This document shows positions 1 through 11,258 of a stretch of 64,000 nt of DNA, piece by piece. This DNA is from Phallusia mammillata (lineage: Eukaryota; Chordata; Ascidiacea; Phlebobranchia; Ascidiidae): NCBI GenBank assembly GCA_003260075.1, contig QLIY01000042.1, positions 185,087 through 249,086 on the forward strand. Direction: 5' to 3'. Position numbers and translations under genes: made by a program. A model generated the notes under the pieces. The model saw only the letters and a program-made list of their open reading frames with translations. It did no database searches and was not told where the DNA came from. The stretch's first letter is position 1, and every line of letters starts with the position of its first letter.

Positions 1-1573
1 TAAACTGGTAATGTACTGCTTTCATTGACCATCGTGGCCGTAACTTAATGATCTATGCCTTGAACTATAGGGATGTGCAACATGCGGCCAATTCATTAAT
101 GGTTGTCCGGCCCATAGATACGCTTAGATTTGAAATAAAATGGGGCCTGCTTAACTATTTCAATGCAGATTTGGCTTCTAAGCAAATCAATATGCCCGGT
201 GCTATTTTTCTGCGACCTAAAAATATGGCCAAGTCGCTTGCAAATTTTACTGTTAGCTCAAAAAAGCGTGTTTCGTACGCAACAATGAAGGTACGGCCAG
301 CTGTTAAATTGTGTTATATGCATATGGCACATCCGTCGTAAATGTTGTTCATTTTGCATTAGATAAACGTCAAAACCATCTTAACTCATACAATGAAATA
401 ATGCTTAATGAGGCAATCCGTTTTTCTATTCTCACGTGCTTTGACGGCTAACGCGATTCAAGATATAACTGCTTTTATTGATTACTATAGTCAGATTAAG
501 TCGGTTTTCGACCTGCCTAAGTCATTTTGAGCAAGGTTGCATTCGGTTCAAACCTGGCAATATTTCTTAAATAATCCGACCGATATTTTATATGATTAAT
601 GCCCTCCAGGTTTTGTGGTTTTATACGCGTGCATGTTCTCCTTAATTTGTAGACACCAAGCCCTAAGGCCTAATGCAATGAGCAATGAAAAACAATGAAA
701 AAAAGAAAATTCCTGTGTTAGTTTATTCAAAACGATTGGCAAACTACAAAACCAGCTCGTTAATTATTAATACGCACTGGATCATTGTTTAAACAACGTT
801 TAAGAAGCGATGCATATAGTATAATACATTTGAGCTAAAATTGAATATTCGGCTTAACTATATGGAATACGAATGGATGTTTGATAAAGATAGAATTGTG
901 CGTCGACCACAAAAGGAAACATGCCTATGGCTGCAAAGAGCAAGAAAATAAAAATTTACGCGTATTTTAGAGCAAAAATAAAACACTTTACTAACTACGC
1001 TTTAGCTGGTCGGACCGGATTTGAAAGTTGGCCGAGACTTTCAGGTCGGGTTCAGGTTCGTTTCAACAAAACTGGTTTAACTCGGGCCTGGCCCTATCAC
1101 TTGGCCTCTTTTGTGCTATAATCTTATTAATTTTCGGGCCTTGGTGGAAAAAATGTCGAGTTTGGGCTTCTGATTTGGATCACTGTTCTAGATCACTTTC
1201 TACATTACCTGTAAAGGCACTAATTGCATATGCTTGTTTCATTTTGTGATAATTTTCAAGAATTGGAACAACGATTAGATAACTTGACCTTATATGTTGT
1301 TGATGTCATTATAGTAGATACAACGGTTCTAACATTTTAAAATTATGCTTTCAATTTTTATCCTATATGCCTTGCCATATGCTTGTGTACTCTTAAATAG
1401 ACCTGGCGTGCTGCAATTTATGGCAAATGTTTTCAATTGACCCGACAATAGTTGTTAAAACGTATGCATTTGTATGCGAAATTTTCTTGCAGTTACACAA
1501 TAGAAAGCAACTGAGTCCATGTCACCTGTTCTTAACTGTGTATGTATTTAAAACCGTGTTTCTTATATTGCAG
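1..1573. other. No gene recognised upstream of the first PLCB exon
   Basis: The next upstream PLCB exon, which should encode the end of the catalytic Y domain, was searched for by eye and not found, so it lies to the left or is unrecognisable here. An open frame at 48-341 (97 codons) matches no family I know. The stretch 1005-1135 shares wording with the short transposon at 53131-53422 (repeated GGGTTCGGG and CAGGTTCGTTT words) and is probably a decayed relative. Nothing else can be supported. Confidence 0.5.
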
Positions 1574-4500
1574 GTAATTTCGGCTCAATTTGTGTCCGAC
1601 AAGCCAGTATCAACCTACGTTGAAGTGGATATGTACGGTTTACCTAACGACACCATAAGAAAAGAATTCAGAACTCAGTTGGTGGTGGGAAACGCACTAA
1701 ATCCCCAATATAATGGGACGTTCTTATTTCGTAAGGTAATTACCTTTTTTAATACCCTAGGCTGCGGTCATTCCTTCAGTGCCAACTTTAACACGTCACG
1801 CACAGGTCATTAATGATCCCCTGTGGGCACGGTTAATGTGACGCGACGTTGTTAAATTATTTAAGAGATGAGAGGGTAGCTGCGTTATATGCGTGTGGAA
1901 TTAATTGATCCACAGATCGTTCGTATAGATTTTATTCGTGTGTTAAAATGGGCATTGCGTCCCTTCGGCTTAACTCACGCATTTTTGATGATTGTGACGT
2001 CACTTTGGAGTCAAAATTGGACTGATGTAAAAAAAATTAAAAAAATTCCTGAAAATTGGGTGAATTTTTGAAAACTTGTCCGCAATTTTGTTTTGTTTGT
2101 TGGCAAAATGAAATGACAATGAACGAAACATGCGTTTAAAAGCAGCAAATACGCTTTTACAGATTTCCTTAAAAAATTTTCAAATTTTGCGACATTGTAA
2201 CGGTGACGTCATATTGACATCTGTAAAGTAAATTCTACCCAATTTTTGGTCACCTTCTTTTACCACACATCCACGATAACCATAGCCAAAAAACAAACAA
2301 TGCCATTAAATCCAGTAGAGATAAACATAAATTCAAATCTGGTATCAGCCATGAATTGTCTATGCAGACCAGCGATCACGGCACACTCATATAGAATTCA
2401 TAGTACGCCAGGGCATTACTGGTCGATCTGGCCCTATAACGAAGCTGACATGTGCAGCATACGAGGCAGGCAACGGTGCTTGTAAATTAACTTTCGGCAG
2501 GTTTTCCACTGAGCCTGTGTAGCTCAGTTGGTAGAGCGCGAGTTCCGGAAAGACTTCTGTCGTGGGTTCGATTCCCACCGCAGACTAGATTTTTCTAGCC
2601 CACGCATTGCCAAATGATAAATGCGCAGTAACCGGCTGATTCGCTATTACGCCTTCCATAGTCCTGTCGTGCTATGATGCAATAAATCAATTGCTCCTTT
2701 TGGATATAAACTTGCATTATCAGTTTTTTGCGTACCAACTAATTTGCTCATTTTGTTAACAGATCATTTTTCCCGACTTGGCCTTGATGCGCTTCACCTT
2801 GTATGACGACAGTCGCCAGCTAATAGGACAAAGAGTAATTCCCTTAAGTAGTTTGCAGAACGGCTACCGTTACGTTTCTCTCCGCACAACCAGCGGTGTG
2901 CCATTGGACTCTGCAAGCATTTTTGTTAAGTTCCAATTGAGAAGTTACGTTCCGGACAGCTTAATGGGTGAGTTTGTCATAAAGGGGGGGGGGAAAGGTC
3001 CATATGTAGTGTTTTAATTGGGGATGTTCTGGGTAGAATATCAAATAATTTGGATCCAGCCAGATTCGAATCCAAATCTTCCGTTTTATATCGGACAATT
3101 GAAACTGAAATAAATATATGCCCAGACTGTTTGTAACAAAAATATATTATAGATTCGAATCAATTATTCTAGAATACCCAGTTGTTCTACTTTGAACATG
3201 GGGGGGGGGCAATGTAATGCGCATGATTATTTGCCGTTTTCGTGTTTTGTGACCTACCATATGTGTTTTAGTTTTTGTAATTTTGTATCAGGCCGGAACC
3301 AATGCTGTTATATTTAAACTAACGCTTAAAAACAAACCGTAAAGCCGGCTCACGTCTCTGTACTGGCCAGTAGACAACGTCTTGTTTGTATCAGTTTGTC
3401 ATAATGTTGATCACACTTGTCTAACCTTAACAGTGTCCAACAGGTCCTTATGTAGTGTCTTAATTAGGGATGTTCTGAATTAAATATCAAATCATTTGGA
3501 TCCAACCAGATTCGAATCCAAATCTGCCGTTGTATCGTACAATTGAAACTGAAATAAATATATGCCAGACTGTTTGTAACAAAAACATATTATGGATTCG
3601 AATCAATTATTCTAGAATACCCAGTTGTTCTACTTTGAACATCCTTAGTTTCAATCAATCATTTTCTCCTAGTGATTGCAAATGCGTTGGAAAATCCGAA
3701 AGCTCATCAAATTTCGCTGAGAAAGCAACACGAGGAGCAACTGAAAAGACTCGAAGACGATGTAAGTTTACAAAATAGTAGGCATTTTTCGGGTTGATGA
3801 TACTCGATACACAAGCAAATAAGTTGAAAGTTTAATGTCCCACAACAAGGACTAATAGTGCCTACTTGGCTTCAAGAAAAGACTGAAAACTGCCGTTTTG
3901 GCAAATTTCTATCTAAAAGATTGTTTGCAAAGTTTACAGGTTGCGAGGTTTTAGCCTTCGACCGTTACGTCATCCATCTATGACGTCATAAGATGTCGAG
4001 CAGAGTATTTGCTGTTTCGGCCCATTTTTGACCAATCATTGTCAGAACAAAAAATAGTTTGAACTTCTGTCAATACACCAAGCAAACAATAATAAGTAAC
4101 ACAGTACATACTGTTTCGACGTATAAGGTCTCATCAGTGCAGATAGTGACAAAACATGCTTTAATGTTGATATAGTGACACTAAAAGTTTTCTAGCAATT
4201 ATGAACCAGTGTCCTCAGTTGTGGCATCGAACAGAATTGGCCGAGGCATGGCTTTTCAGTCTGTTACTCCCAACAAACTGGAGTGCCTTTAGATACAATA
4301 GCCAATACGGCCCATATCTTGTCACCAGCTGCACTGATGAGACCTTATAGCTCGAAACAGTATGCACTGCCTGAAGCTTAACTTTCGGTCATTCCTCACT
4401 GCTATACTTGACCGTCATATAAGCTCAATGTTGGTGTTTTCTTGGCATAAAAGGGGGACGATTCGGATTCGGAGCAAGATTCGTCGAATGGCGATGATCG

Positions 4501-7500
4501 TTCAAGCGTGAGACAAACCAAATCCAGCGATTCGTCAACTGGAGGAGAGAGCACTACGAAAAATAACCCCAAAGTGAAACTTGAAAAGAATTTCGGGAAA
4601 ACCGCCAGCGAAAAACAGTTGACGACAGGTAAAACTTTTCAGTGATATTTTACTGCACAACACGAAAACAGCAATAAATCTTAACAGGGCGTTTTTCACG
4701 GGAATATTCCAGTTTTCGGCTGGTTTGGGCCGGATTCTGCCTCCTATCGAACCGATAAACCTGTTTAAACCAGAATCGTATACTAAAATTTGAGCCGAGG
4801 GTTCTATAGGAGATCTAAATATTGGTGATTTCCAGCAGAGGTTCTTAACCCCGATAAATTTGACATGTTTTAGTCAAGATTTCAAGATTAGCATGCAATT
4901 TCTTCAAAATGTTTTTAAATACCGAAGTTATGTTTTTCAAATCTGCTATTAGATTAAAGTATACAGAAAAAACAAAATTGTACAACACAATATGCTGTAC
5001 AATAATACGCCATAGGATCGACTTCTTGAGAATATAAGGGGGGGGGGCTATTAGATAAAGTATACAGAAACAACAAAAATGTACAACACGATATGCTGTA
5101 CAATAATACGCCATAGGATCGACTTCTTGAGAATATAAACCTCTTCTGTACGATTTGAAGTCTACAGCATATTAATGGCTCATGTTTCCTATATAGCAGA
5201 GATCAAAGAAGAGAACTCAATTAACCTCAAGATGCTTCTGGACCACCCTGTTTACGTAAAAGCGGCTGAAGTAAGAAGAAAAGAAGCAGCGAAATCGATA
5301 AAGCGACAAGAAAAGGTGAGAGGCAGAAAAGGGAATCTTGATTGTCCCTTTACTGATTGTCTGTTTCTTTTCTTCTGCTGTAAAAGCAAAATTAAACGCC
5401 CCTTTGAGAATTGGGGGGGGGGAAAATCAATAAAGCGACAAGAAAAGGTGAGAGGCAGAAAACAGAATCTTGATTGCCACTTTACTGATTGTCTGTTTCT
5501 TTTCTTCTGCTGTAAAAGCAAAGGGGGGGGGGGTGTAGAAAATAAAATCTACATACTGTCCGAAATTTGTGCCAAAAATTGTAAATCAAAATTGTTAAAA
5601 TGTCGTTTATTAAAACTTGTATCATAAAAAAAGTTGTTGATTTATCATAACGGTGATAATAGCGGGCTTTGTAAGTTATATTTTCGCTGTTGAACGGGGG
5701 GGGGGGTGTATGGAAAATAAATATACATACTGTACGAAATTTATGCCAAAAATTGTAAATCGGTTTGTCGTTTATTAAAATTTGTATCATAAAAAAGTTA
5801 CTTTGATTTATCTTGATGGTGATAATAGCGGGCTTTGTAAGTTATATTTTCGCTATTGAACGATCTGTTTGGTGCCACGGGAGTAAAAAAATATTTCTTT
5901 TTTTTTAAACTTCTTTTTTATCGATTCAACTATGGCGTAAGTTAAAGTTTGGTCTGCAACGAATTTATACCGTTTACCGTTTATTTAGGGGGGGGGGCAA
6001 AAAAATATTTCGTTTTTTTAAACTTCTTTTTTATCGATTCAACTATGAAGTGAGTTAAAGTTTGGTCTGCAACGAATTTATACCGTTTACCGTTTATTTA
6101 TTTTTCAAAAAACTGAGAAAAGGGGCATTTAGAAGTTTTAATTCGGGATATAAGATCTTTGTAAGCAAAACGCTTAGGGTTTAAAACGTCAGAAAAGTTT
6201 TAAAACAATAGGCTGATATTTGTCTTTACACAAAAGTTCCTCATACAAATTTTCCACACAAAAAGACAAGATTTGTTTAACGAAGTGTCTTTTGCGATTA
6301 TTATTTCACTTTTTACTTTAAACTGTTTTGTAAGTAATCCAATGAAAATCAAACAAATTAGCGTTGTGTGAATATTGTAGGAAATGAAACACAATTTGAC
6401 TTTTATTTTTTCTTCTGCAGCTGCAGTCAAAAGCACTAAAGCGTGAAAAATCAATAAAGAAAAAGAACGATGACGACACACAAACCTGCTTTCCGCTTGG
6501 GTGAGCACAAGATAAACTTCTTCCGCAAAAAATGTCACATTTATTTATTCTCGCCGCATACTTTATCGATTGCAGTAAAAATTCTACTTATACGGTTATT
6601 CGATGCGAAATTTTGTGTTTGCAGAAAAATTTTAGGAAAACGAAGCAAAACTGGAAGTCCAAGCAACTCAGAGGTAATTGTGTTGTTTGCAATGTTATTG
6701 AAGAGAAGCGGCGGCATTTTTAATCAACAGTTGTTATGGGGGGGGGGATTATTTTCCCGTCACATTCTTTATCGATTGCAGTAAAAATTCTACTTATATC
6801 TTAATTCTAAGCGAAATTTTGTGTTTGCAGAAAAATTTTGGGAAAACGAAGTAAAAATGGAAGTCCAAGCAACTCGGAGGTAATTAATTTTTTTAGAGTT
6901 GATGTTTAAACGAATCGGGCTCACCGCTAAGCCTGTGTAGATCAGTTATAAGAGCGCGAGTCCCGGAAAGGCTACTGTTATTGGTTCGTATCCTATCGCA
7001 GGCTAGATTTTTGTAGCCTATATATATACGCATTGCCATGTGGGAATGCTTAGGAGACCGGCTGATGCGGTATGACGCCTTCAAAAGGCCAGGCTTACTA
7101 TGATTTCTATATGAGTGTGCCGTGATCGCTGGTCTGCATGAACACTTCAGGGCTGATCCCAGTTATGAATTTATGTGCATCTTAACTAGAGAGAATATAT
7201 GGCATTTTTAGTCAGCAGGAATATAGAAAGATTGCATGTTATTAACCCAAACAATTTAATTCAGTTTGGGCAAGGCACAACTTTGGGGAGTTATACGTGA
7301 TCCATAGAGTCATACGCAAATTATGTTACGCTAGATTATCCTTGTTTGTTTCTTACGTTAAGTGCAGTAATATGTGTTAAGTTATTTTATTATCTTATTC
7401 AAATAGAATACATAAACAAGTTGGGGGGGGGGCACGTTAGCAAATTTGGCTAATTTATTTTCCAAGAACGACAGATTAAAAGTAGGGATTTATGTATATA

Positions 7501-10275
7501 ACATACTATTAATGGCATGGATATTAATGGCAGTGCCAAAGAAAGTCAGGGGTCTATTTTTTTTAAAAAATTTTTTAGTTTAACAATTTACTGGTACAAG
7601 CCGTAATTCACAAACACAAACCATATAAAATTAATAGATATACCGTCTAAATTGGCAATATAATAAAGCAATTTTTGTCAGAATTTCTATCAATGTTGTA
7701 ATAGTTTAATCTAACTTGTGTAACTCTAAAAAGCGACATGGTTTGTTATTATTTCTTTAAACGATTCGGTAAATAACCTTATAACATTGTCAGTTAATGA
7801 AAAGTCAATCATTTTTAATTTGCTTCTATACAGGGTTCCGACAGGTCAACAGAGGAGAAAAGTGACGTCATCTCGAGTCTGACTCTCTCTGATAAGGAGA
7901 AGAAAGAAGCTCTACGCGTTGCCTTGGAAACCGTCCAGCAGCAAAATCTAACTGATGCAGAAGAAACCCACAAAAAGTAAAAAATGCCTTCTATATCCTA
8001 TACAATATACATCACCCTATCAAACGAGTTTAATTCCCAGGTGGCCATATTTAATTCGTAAAAGTTAGTATGAAACAGCTAGCCAGTTTCATTTATTAGA
8101 TCAGTGGTTCTCAGCGAGGGCCCAGGCCCCCCCAGGGGGAGGGGGGCACACGCTCTAATCCGGGGGGCACGGGTGTAGGCTCACTATAAACATCTACCAA
8201 AAATCAGTGAGCCATTTTCTTTCATAATGCTTTTCAAGTGTGTGTTGCAAATGATTTAATTTCACTATTTGTCTATACTGAGGTTTATGTTTAGTAAAAA
8301 AATGCTCAGATAGATCATGGACTTTACAGTTTAGTTGAGTTTGCCGCATATATTTTTGGTAGGGGGCCACAAGTCTTACGGGATCCCTTAATGGGGCCAC
8401 AAGACCCGAAGGTAACTTTTAGGGGGCCACGGCGCATGGAAGGTTGAGAACCACTCTATTAGACAATAATTGTCTTTTGTCTGACAATTGGGGGGGGGGA
8501 TTAGACAATGATTAACCTTGGACAGTTTTAGACAATTTTTAAAAAAAATATATAACTATTGTGAAATGGTTTATGGCAAGTAGAAAAAACAGTTTATAGC
8601 ACCAAAAACTTTTACACAAAATTGGGGTTAAAAAGGCAATTTATTTGGCTTTGAAACAGAGTTCCGATAGGTCAACAGAGGAGAAAAGTGACGTCATCTC
8701 GAGTCTGACTCTCTCTGATAAGGAGAAGAAAGAAGCTCTACGCGTTGCCTTGGAAACCGTACAGCAGCAAAACTTAGCTGATGCAGAAGAAACTCACAAA
8801 AAGTAATGTTTCACAAATTAAAACTATTTTATTACTGCCCTGCAAATCTCATGTATGTTTCCCCAATTAAACGTGTTATAATAAAGGGTGGAATTTCAAG
8901 GCATACATGCGAATATAAAACAGCAAGTCATCTAGCCATTTTGTATAAAGTTAGGTTTTTTACTTAGTACATCATCCGGTTTTATATGTTGGACAGAGGC
9001 TTTGAATGGATATAAAATACCAACAGAAATATTGGATAAACGTCTTATCTTGCAATAAATGTCAGGGTGTTGTACTTTCACTCAATTAAACTTTTTTTGA
9101 GTGGAACGAAATAGTAAACGTACTTCATAAAACAGCATCTAACATTTGTTAAAAGGTTTCACATCTAACATTAAATTCCTTTTTGTTTTTCATCTTATCA
9201 TTGTCACATAAAAAACGTTGTGAAAAAAATACATTTGCCAGAAAATCATCATTTAGTTTACATATCAATGATATAATAAAGCGATTAAACTTGAACATTT
9301 TCTTGACAAAAACAACACAATAAACCCTGAACCAATATGGTTTGTATTAAACTGTAACCAAGCGCCCCTAATCCAATTTGCGTGGGGGGGGGGTAGCAAC
9401 TAACATTTTTCGCATCTAACATTAAATTCCTTTTTGTTTTTCATCTTATCATTGTCACATAAAAAAAGTTGTTAAAAAATACATTTGCCAAAAGATCATC
9501 ATTTAGTTTACATATCAATGATGTAATAAAGCGAATATACTTAAACATTTTCTTGAGAAAAACAACACAATAAACCCTGAACCAATGTGATTTGTATTAA
9601 ACTGTAACCAAGCGCCCCTAATCTAATTTGCGTGCAAAATCGAGCAGGTAGGTTTTAAGCCGCGCAAAATTCACCTTTAAAAGTGATATCGCAGTTGTCT
9701 CCGAGCAGCTTCGCTTTATTCCGCGGGGAAATAAAATCGATGGTCAATCCTTTGCGGCCTTCCGCATGCCAAGTTGTCACATTTATCAGACTCGACCGTT
9801 CGACGACATTTTGCCGGCCTAATTGTGTCTCTTTAACGCCCGCTAGTGGATGTGATACGACCGCTTGTGGATTAATGATTGGCAAAATTTTGCTTGTGAT
9901 AATAAGATACCGGAACCTTTTTACCTTGGCGATATTTATTGTTGTGTTTTTGTGTGTGTGATTTTGCAACAAAAAAACAAACAAAAAACGGTTTGGTTTA
10001 ATGATCGTTCGTTGTCAAAGTTGTGCAATATTTTTTTTGGCTCCAGATCAGCCGGGTGTTTGGTTTTACTAAGTAGCCACCTTTTAATTTTAGGTAAATA
10101 GTATAAACTATAAAGTGATGGTAAACATTGAAGTGCTTGGTGCGTGATAAATTGAATTAGTTGATAACTTATATTTGATACGTTTGATTCTTTCAAACTA
10201 TTGCAATTCTGTTTTGGCGTGGATTTGAAAAGTGATTCAATTTTTTTAGTGGTTGGTGTAATGCAAAAAAAAAAA

Positions 10276-10369
<94 letters not shown>

Positions 10370-11258
10370 TTTTGACTCTTATGCCCTAATCTTAAATATT
10401 TTCTTTACAGGGAAATGGCCGAATTAATACAAAACCAAACGAAGCAGTGGATGGAAAAATCGAAAGTGATCAGAAAAGATAAAACGATCGCTAGTGGAGA
10501 GAGGGACAGAAGATTAAAAGATCAAAAACATGAAGAAGTAAAGAAATATTTGGACGAACGACAGACCGTAAGTGTTCAAGTATAATCACATTACTTCGTT
10601 GCTGGCATGTATTTTGGACTTGGGCGTTATAGCTTTGGAAGTGTTATGAATATTTCAAACTTACCCAACGTTTAAATTATAAAAGTAGATGATTTTGTAG
10701 GGGGGGGGGGCGTATAATCGCATTACTTCGTCACATTTGGGGTAGGTTCAAAACTTAACACAAGCTTTTGAACGTTGTTGGCATGTATTTTGGACTTAGG
10801 CGTTATAGCTTTGGAAGTGTTATGAATTTTTCAAACTTACCCAACGTTTAAATTATAAAAGTAGATGATTTTGTAGTTAGCAGGGTTGGCAAAAATTTGT
10901 TTTATGTTACTGAACACCGACCCATTTTCGAATACTCGATGTTCGCGATTTCGTTTTGCCACGCGTATTTGACATAACAATAGTTTAATAGTCATAATTT
11001 TTCACTTGAGTAATAGGCATCTTTAGTATCGTATTGATAATAAAGTAAAATATATACATAGTAAACGGCGGACGACAAAAATTTCACTCTAGGAAAATAT
11101 ACGACTATTGTATTTATCGCTCATACACCACACATGTAATATACCTCTTTTATTGTTAGTTAAAGATTCGTCAAATGAAATCGATTGAACGCCTCCGAAG
11201 CGTACAAAGTGATGAAGCAGATCGCGTTAAGCAAGAGATAGAAGAAGCAGTCGTTTGA
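1574..11258 (+). CDS. PLCB: Phospholipase C beta, 3' part (C2 domain end and C-terminal coiled coil)
   Basis: PLC-beta hydrolyses phosphatidylinositol 4,5-bisphosphate to IP3 and diacylglycerol at the plasma membrane, downstream of Gq-type G proteins. Ten exons can be joined with consistent phase: 1574-1735, 2763-2967, 3673-3761, 4454-4628, 5197-5315, 6421-6500, 6625-6673, 7834-7976, 10411-10567, 11160-11258. They give 425 aa and a stop at 11256-11258. The first two exons encode the C2 domain, recognisable from [19 protein letters not shown] and the RSYVPDSL end, as in PLCB family members. Exon 4 is an acidic Ser-rich linker ([15 protein letters not shown]). Exons 5-10 are Lys/Glu-rich and coiled-coil-like, corresponding to the Gq-binding C-terminal domain; the protein ends in Ala-Val-Val. 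The catalytic X and Y domains are off the window, so the entry is 5' partial. Exons 5, 7 and 8 have second copies next to G runs (separate entries); using both copies of exon 7 or of exon 8 breaks the frame. The paralogue (PLCB1 or PLCB4 type) cannot be fixed from this part. Confidence 0.9.
2355..2690 (+). repeat. Composite tRNA-derived SINE, copy 1
   Basis: The stretch 2515-2590 reads like a tRNA gene head, with an A-box-like word (TAGCTCAGTTGGTAGAGCG) and a B box (GGGTTCGATTC). It is followed by a short hairpin (CTAGATTTTTCTAG) and a unique tail. The upstream segment 2355-2430 is the reverse complement of the tail seen in the copy at 6920-7185. The same modules recur at 38560-38730, 39060-39310, 44555-44690 and 60115-60240, so this is a repeat family and not a functional tRNA. 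It lies inside the PLCB intron between exons 1 and 2. Confidence 0.8.
2994..3640 (+). repeat. Intron segment present twice, first copy bounded by G runs on both sides
   Basis: The segment 2994-3199 recurs at about 3441-3640 with several substitutions, including the word GATTCGAATCCAAATCT in both. The first copy is bounded by G runs on both sides (2984 and 3200). The second copy runs directly into PLCB exon 3. The simplest reading is that 2994-3199 is the alternative haplotype placed as a small contig inside the intron. Confidence 0.7.
4100..4376. repeat. Inverted pair with hammerhead-ribozyme-like core
   Basis: Two inverted copies of about 40 bp lie about 190 bp apart in a PLCB intron. The plus-strand copy (about 4325-4376) has the conserved hammerhead order CTGATGA, a short helix-loop, then GAAAC. 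A capped third helix (CAGT ATGC ACTG) follows, and the flanks pair as helix I (AGCTGCA with TGAAGCT, one G-A mismatch). The base expected to be U next to the cleavage site is C here. The minus-strand copy (about 4100-4150) has a better helix II (GAC/GTC) and the expected U, but a G at the cleavage position and poor helix I pairing. Both would be inactive or weak as written. Hammerhead motifs are known in animal Penelope-like elements and retrozymes; membership of either is inference. Confidence 0.45.
5283..5870 (+). repeat. Chain of duplicated intron blocks with partial copy of PLCB exon 5 end
   Basis: The end of PLCB exon 5 and its donor (5294-5394) recur at 5427-5520 after a G run. A second block, 5534-5693, recurs at 5707-5862 after another run. 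The partial exon copy has no upstream acceptor, so it is not usable as an exon. These are most likely haplotype copies left at gap edges. Confidence 0.7.
5886..6105 (+). repeat. Direct duplicate across a G run in PLCB intron
   Basis: The block ending at 5987 recurs at 5998-6100 with small differences; both copies contain GTTTGGTCTGCAACGAATTT. This is the same pattern as the other gap-edge duplicates. No coding or RNA feature was seen in either copy. Confidence 0.65.
6831..6879 (+). pseudogene. Second copy of PLCB exon 7
   Basis: This 49-bp copy of exon 6625-6673 keeps the acceptor (TTTGCAG) and donor (GTAATT) and encodes [16 protein letters not shown] against [16 protein letters not shown]. 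Splicing both copies in series shifts phase and meets a stop, so only one can be in any transcript. It follows a G run at 6738-6747, with matching flanks before and after. It is most likely the other allele, and less likely a mutually exclusive exon. Confidence 0.6.
6920..7185 (+). repeat. tRNA-derived SINE, copy 2
   Basis: A tRNA-like head with a decayed A box (TGTAGATCAGTTATAAGAGCG) and a degenerate B box (TTGGTTCGTATCC) is followed by the hairpin around 7000-7020. The family tail, including CGTGATCGCTGGTCTGCATGA, runs to about 7180. It is intronic in PLCB. Divergence from copy 1 suggests it is an old insertion. Confidence 0.7.
8102..8456. mobile_element. Short hAT-like non-autonomous element in PLCB intron
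   Basis: The left end reads CAGTGGTTCTCAGCGAGG and the right end carries the reverse complement of a related word (GGTTGAGAACCACT). CAGTGGTTCTCAACC-type ends are common in hAT transposons. The flanks give an 8-bp target duplication, TATTAGAT at 8094-8101 and TATTAGAC at 8457-8464, with one mismatch. There is no coding capacity. It follows one copy of PLCB exon 8 and is absent after the other copy, so it may be polymorphic between haplotypes. Confidence 0.75.
8660..8802 (+). pseudogene. Second copy of PLCB exon 8
   Basis: This 143-bp copy of exon 7834-7976 has an intact acceptor (GAAACAG) and donor (GTAATG). It differs at a few codons, including first residue Gly to Ser and a Leu-Thr to Leu-Ala change near the end. 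Both copies start in phase 0 and end in phase 2, so including both produces an early stop. The flanking introns differ more than at the other duplicated sites. It may be the second haplotype or a mutually exclusive exon pair; a G run at 8490-8499 favours the former. Confidence 0.55.
9150..9640 (+). repeat. Direct duplicate across G run in PLCB intron
   Basis: The block of about 230 bp before the run at 9384-9393 recurs immediately after it (both contain TTCCTTTTTGTTTTTCATC and GTAACCAAGCGCCCCTAAT). A few substitutions and small indels separate the copies, as expected for two haplotypes. Confidence 0.7.
10276..10367 (+). repeat. 92-base G tract preceded by A tract
   Basis: Eleven A are followed by 92 uninterrupted G and then TTTTTT, about 44 bp upstream of PLCB exon 9. 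The open frame through it (poly-glycine) is an artefact. It is most likely an estimated-size gap filled with G. A real tract of this length would be a strong G-quadruplex and a polymerase block. Confidence 0.7.

Noticed and set aside
840..935. A PLCB exon with a sequence like VRRPQK near 890
   Set aside because: The resemblance to the family's RRPDK motif is a few residues only, and no flanking conserved residues or splice sites were found.
2515..2590. A functional tRNA gene
   Set aside because: The tRNA-like part belongs to a dispersed repeat with at least four heads or tails in this window and a non-tRNA extension.
10201..10389. Poly-glycine open frame through the 92-G tract
   Set aside because: Produced only by the G tract; there is no coding context and the tract is probably a filled gap.
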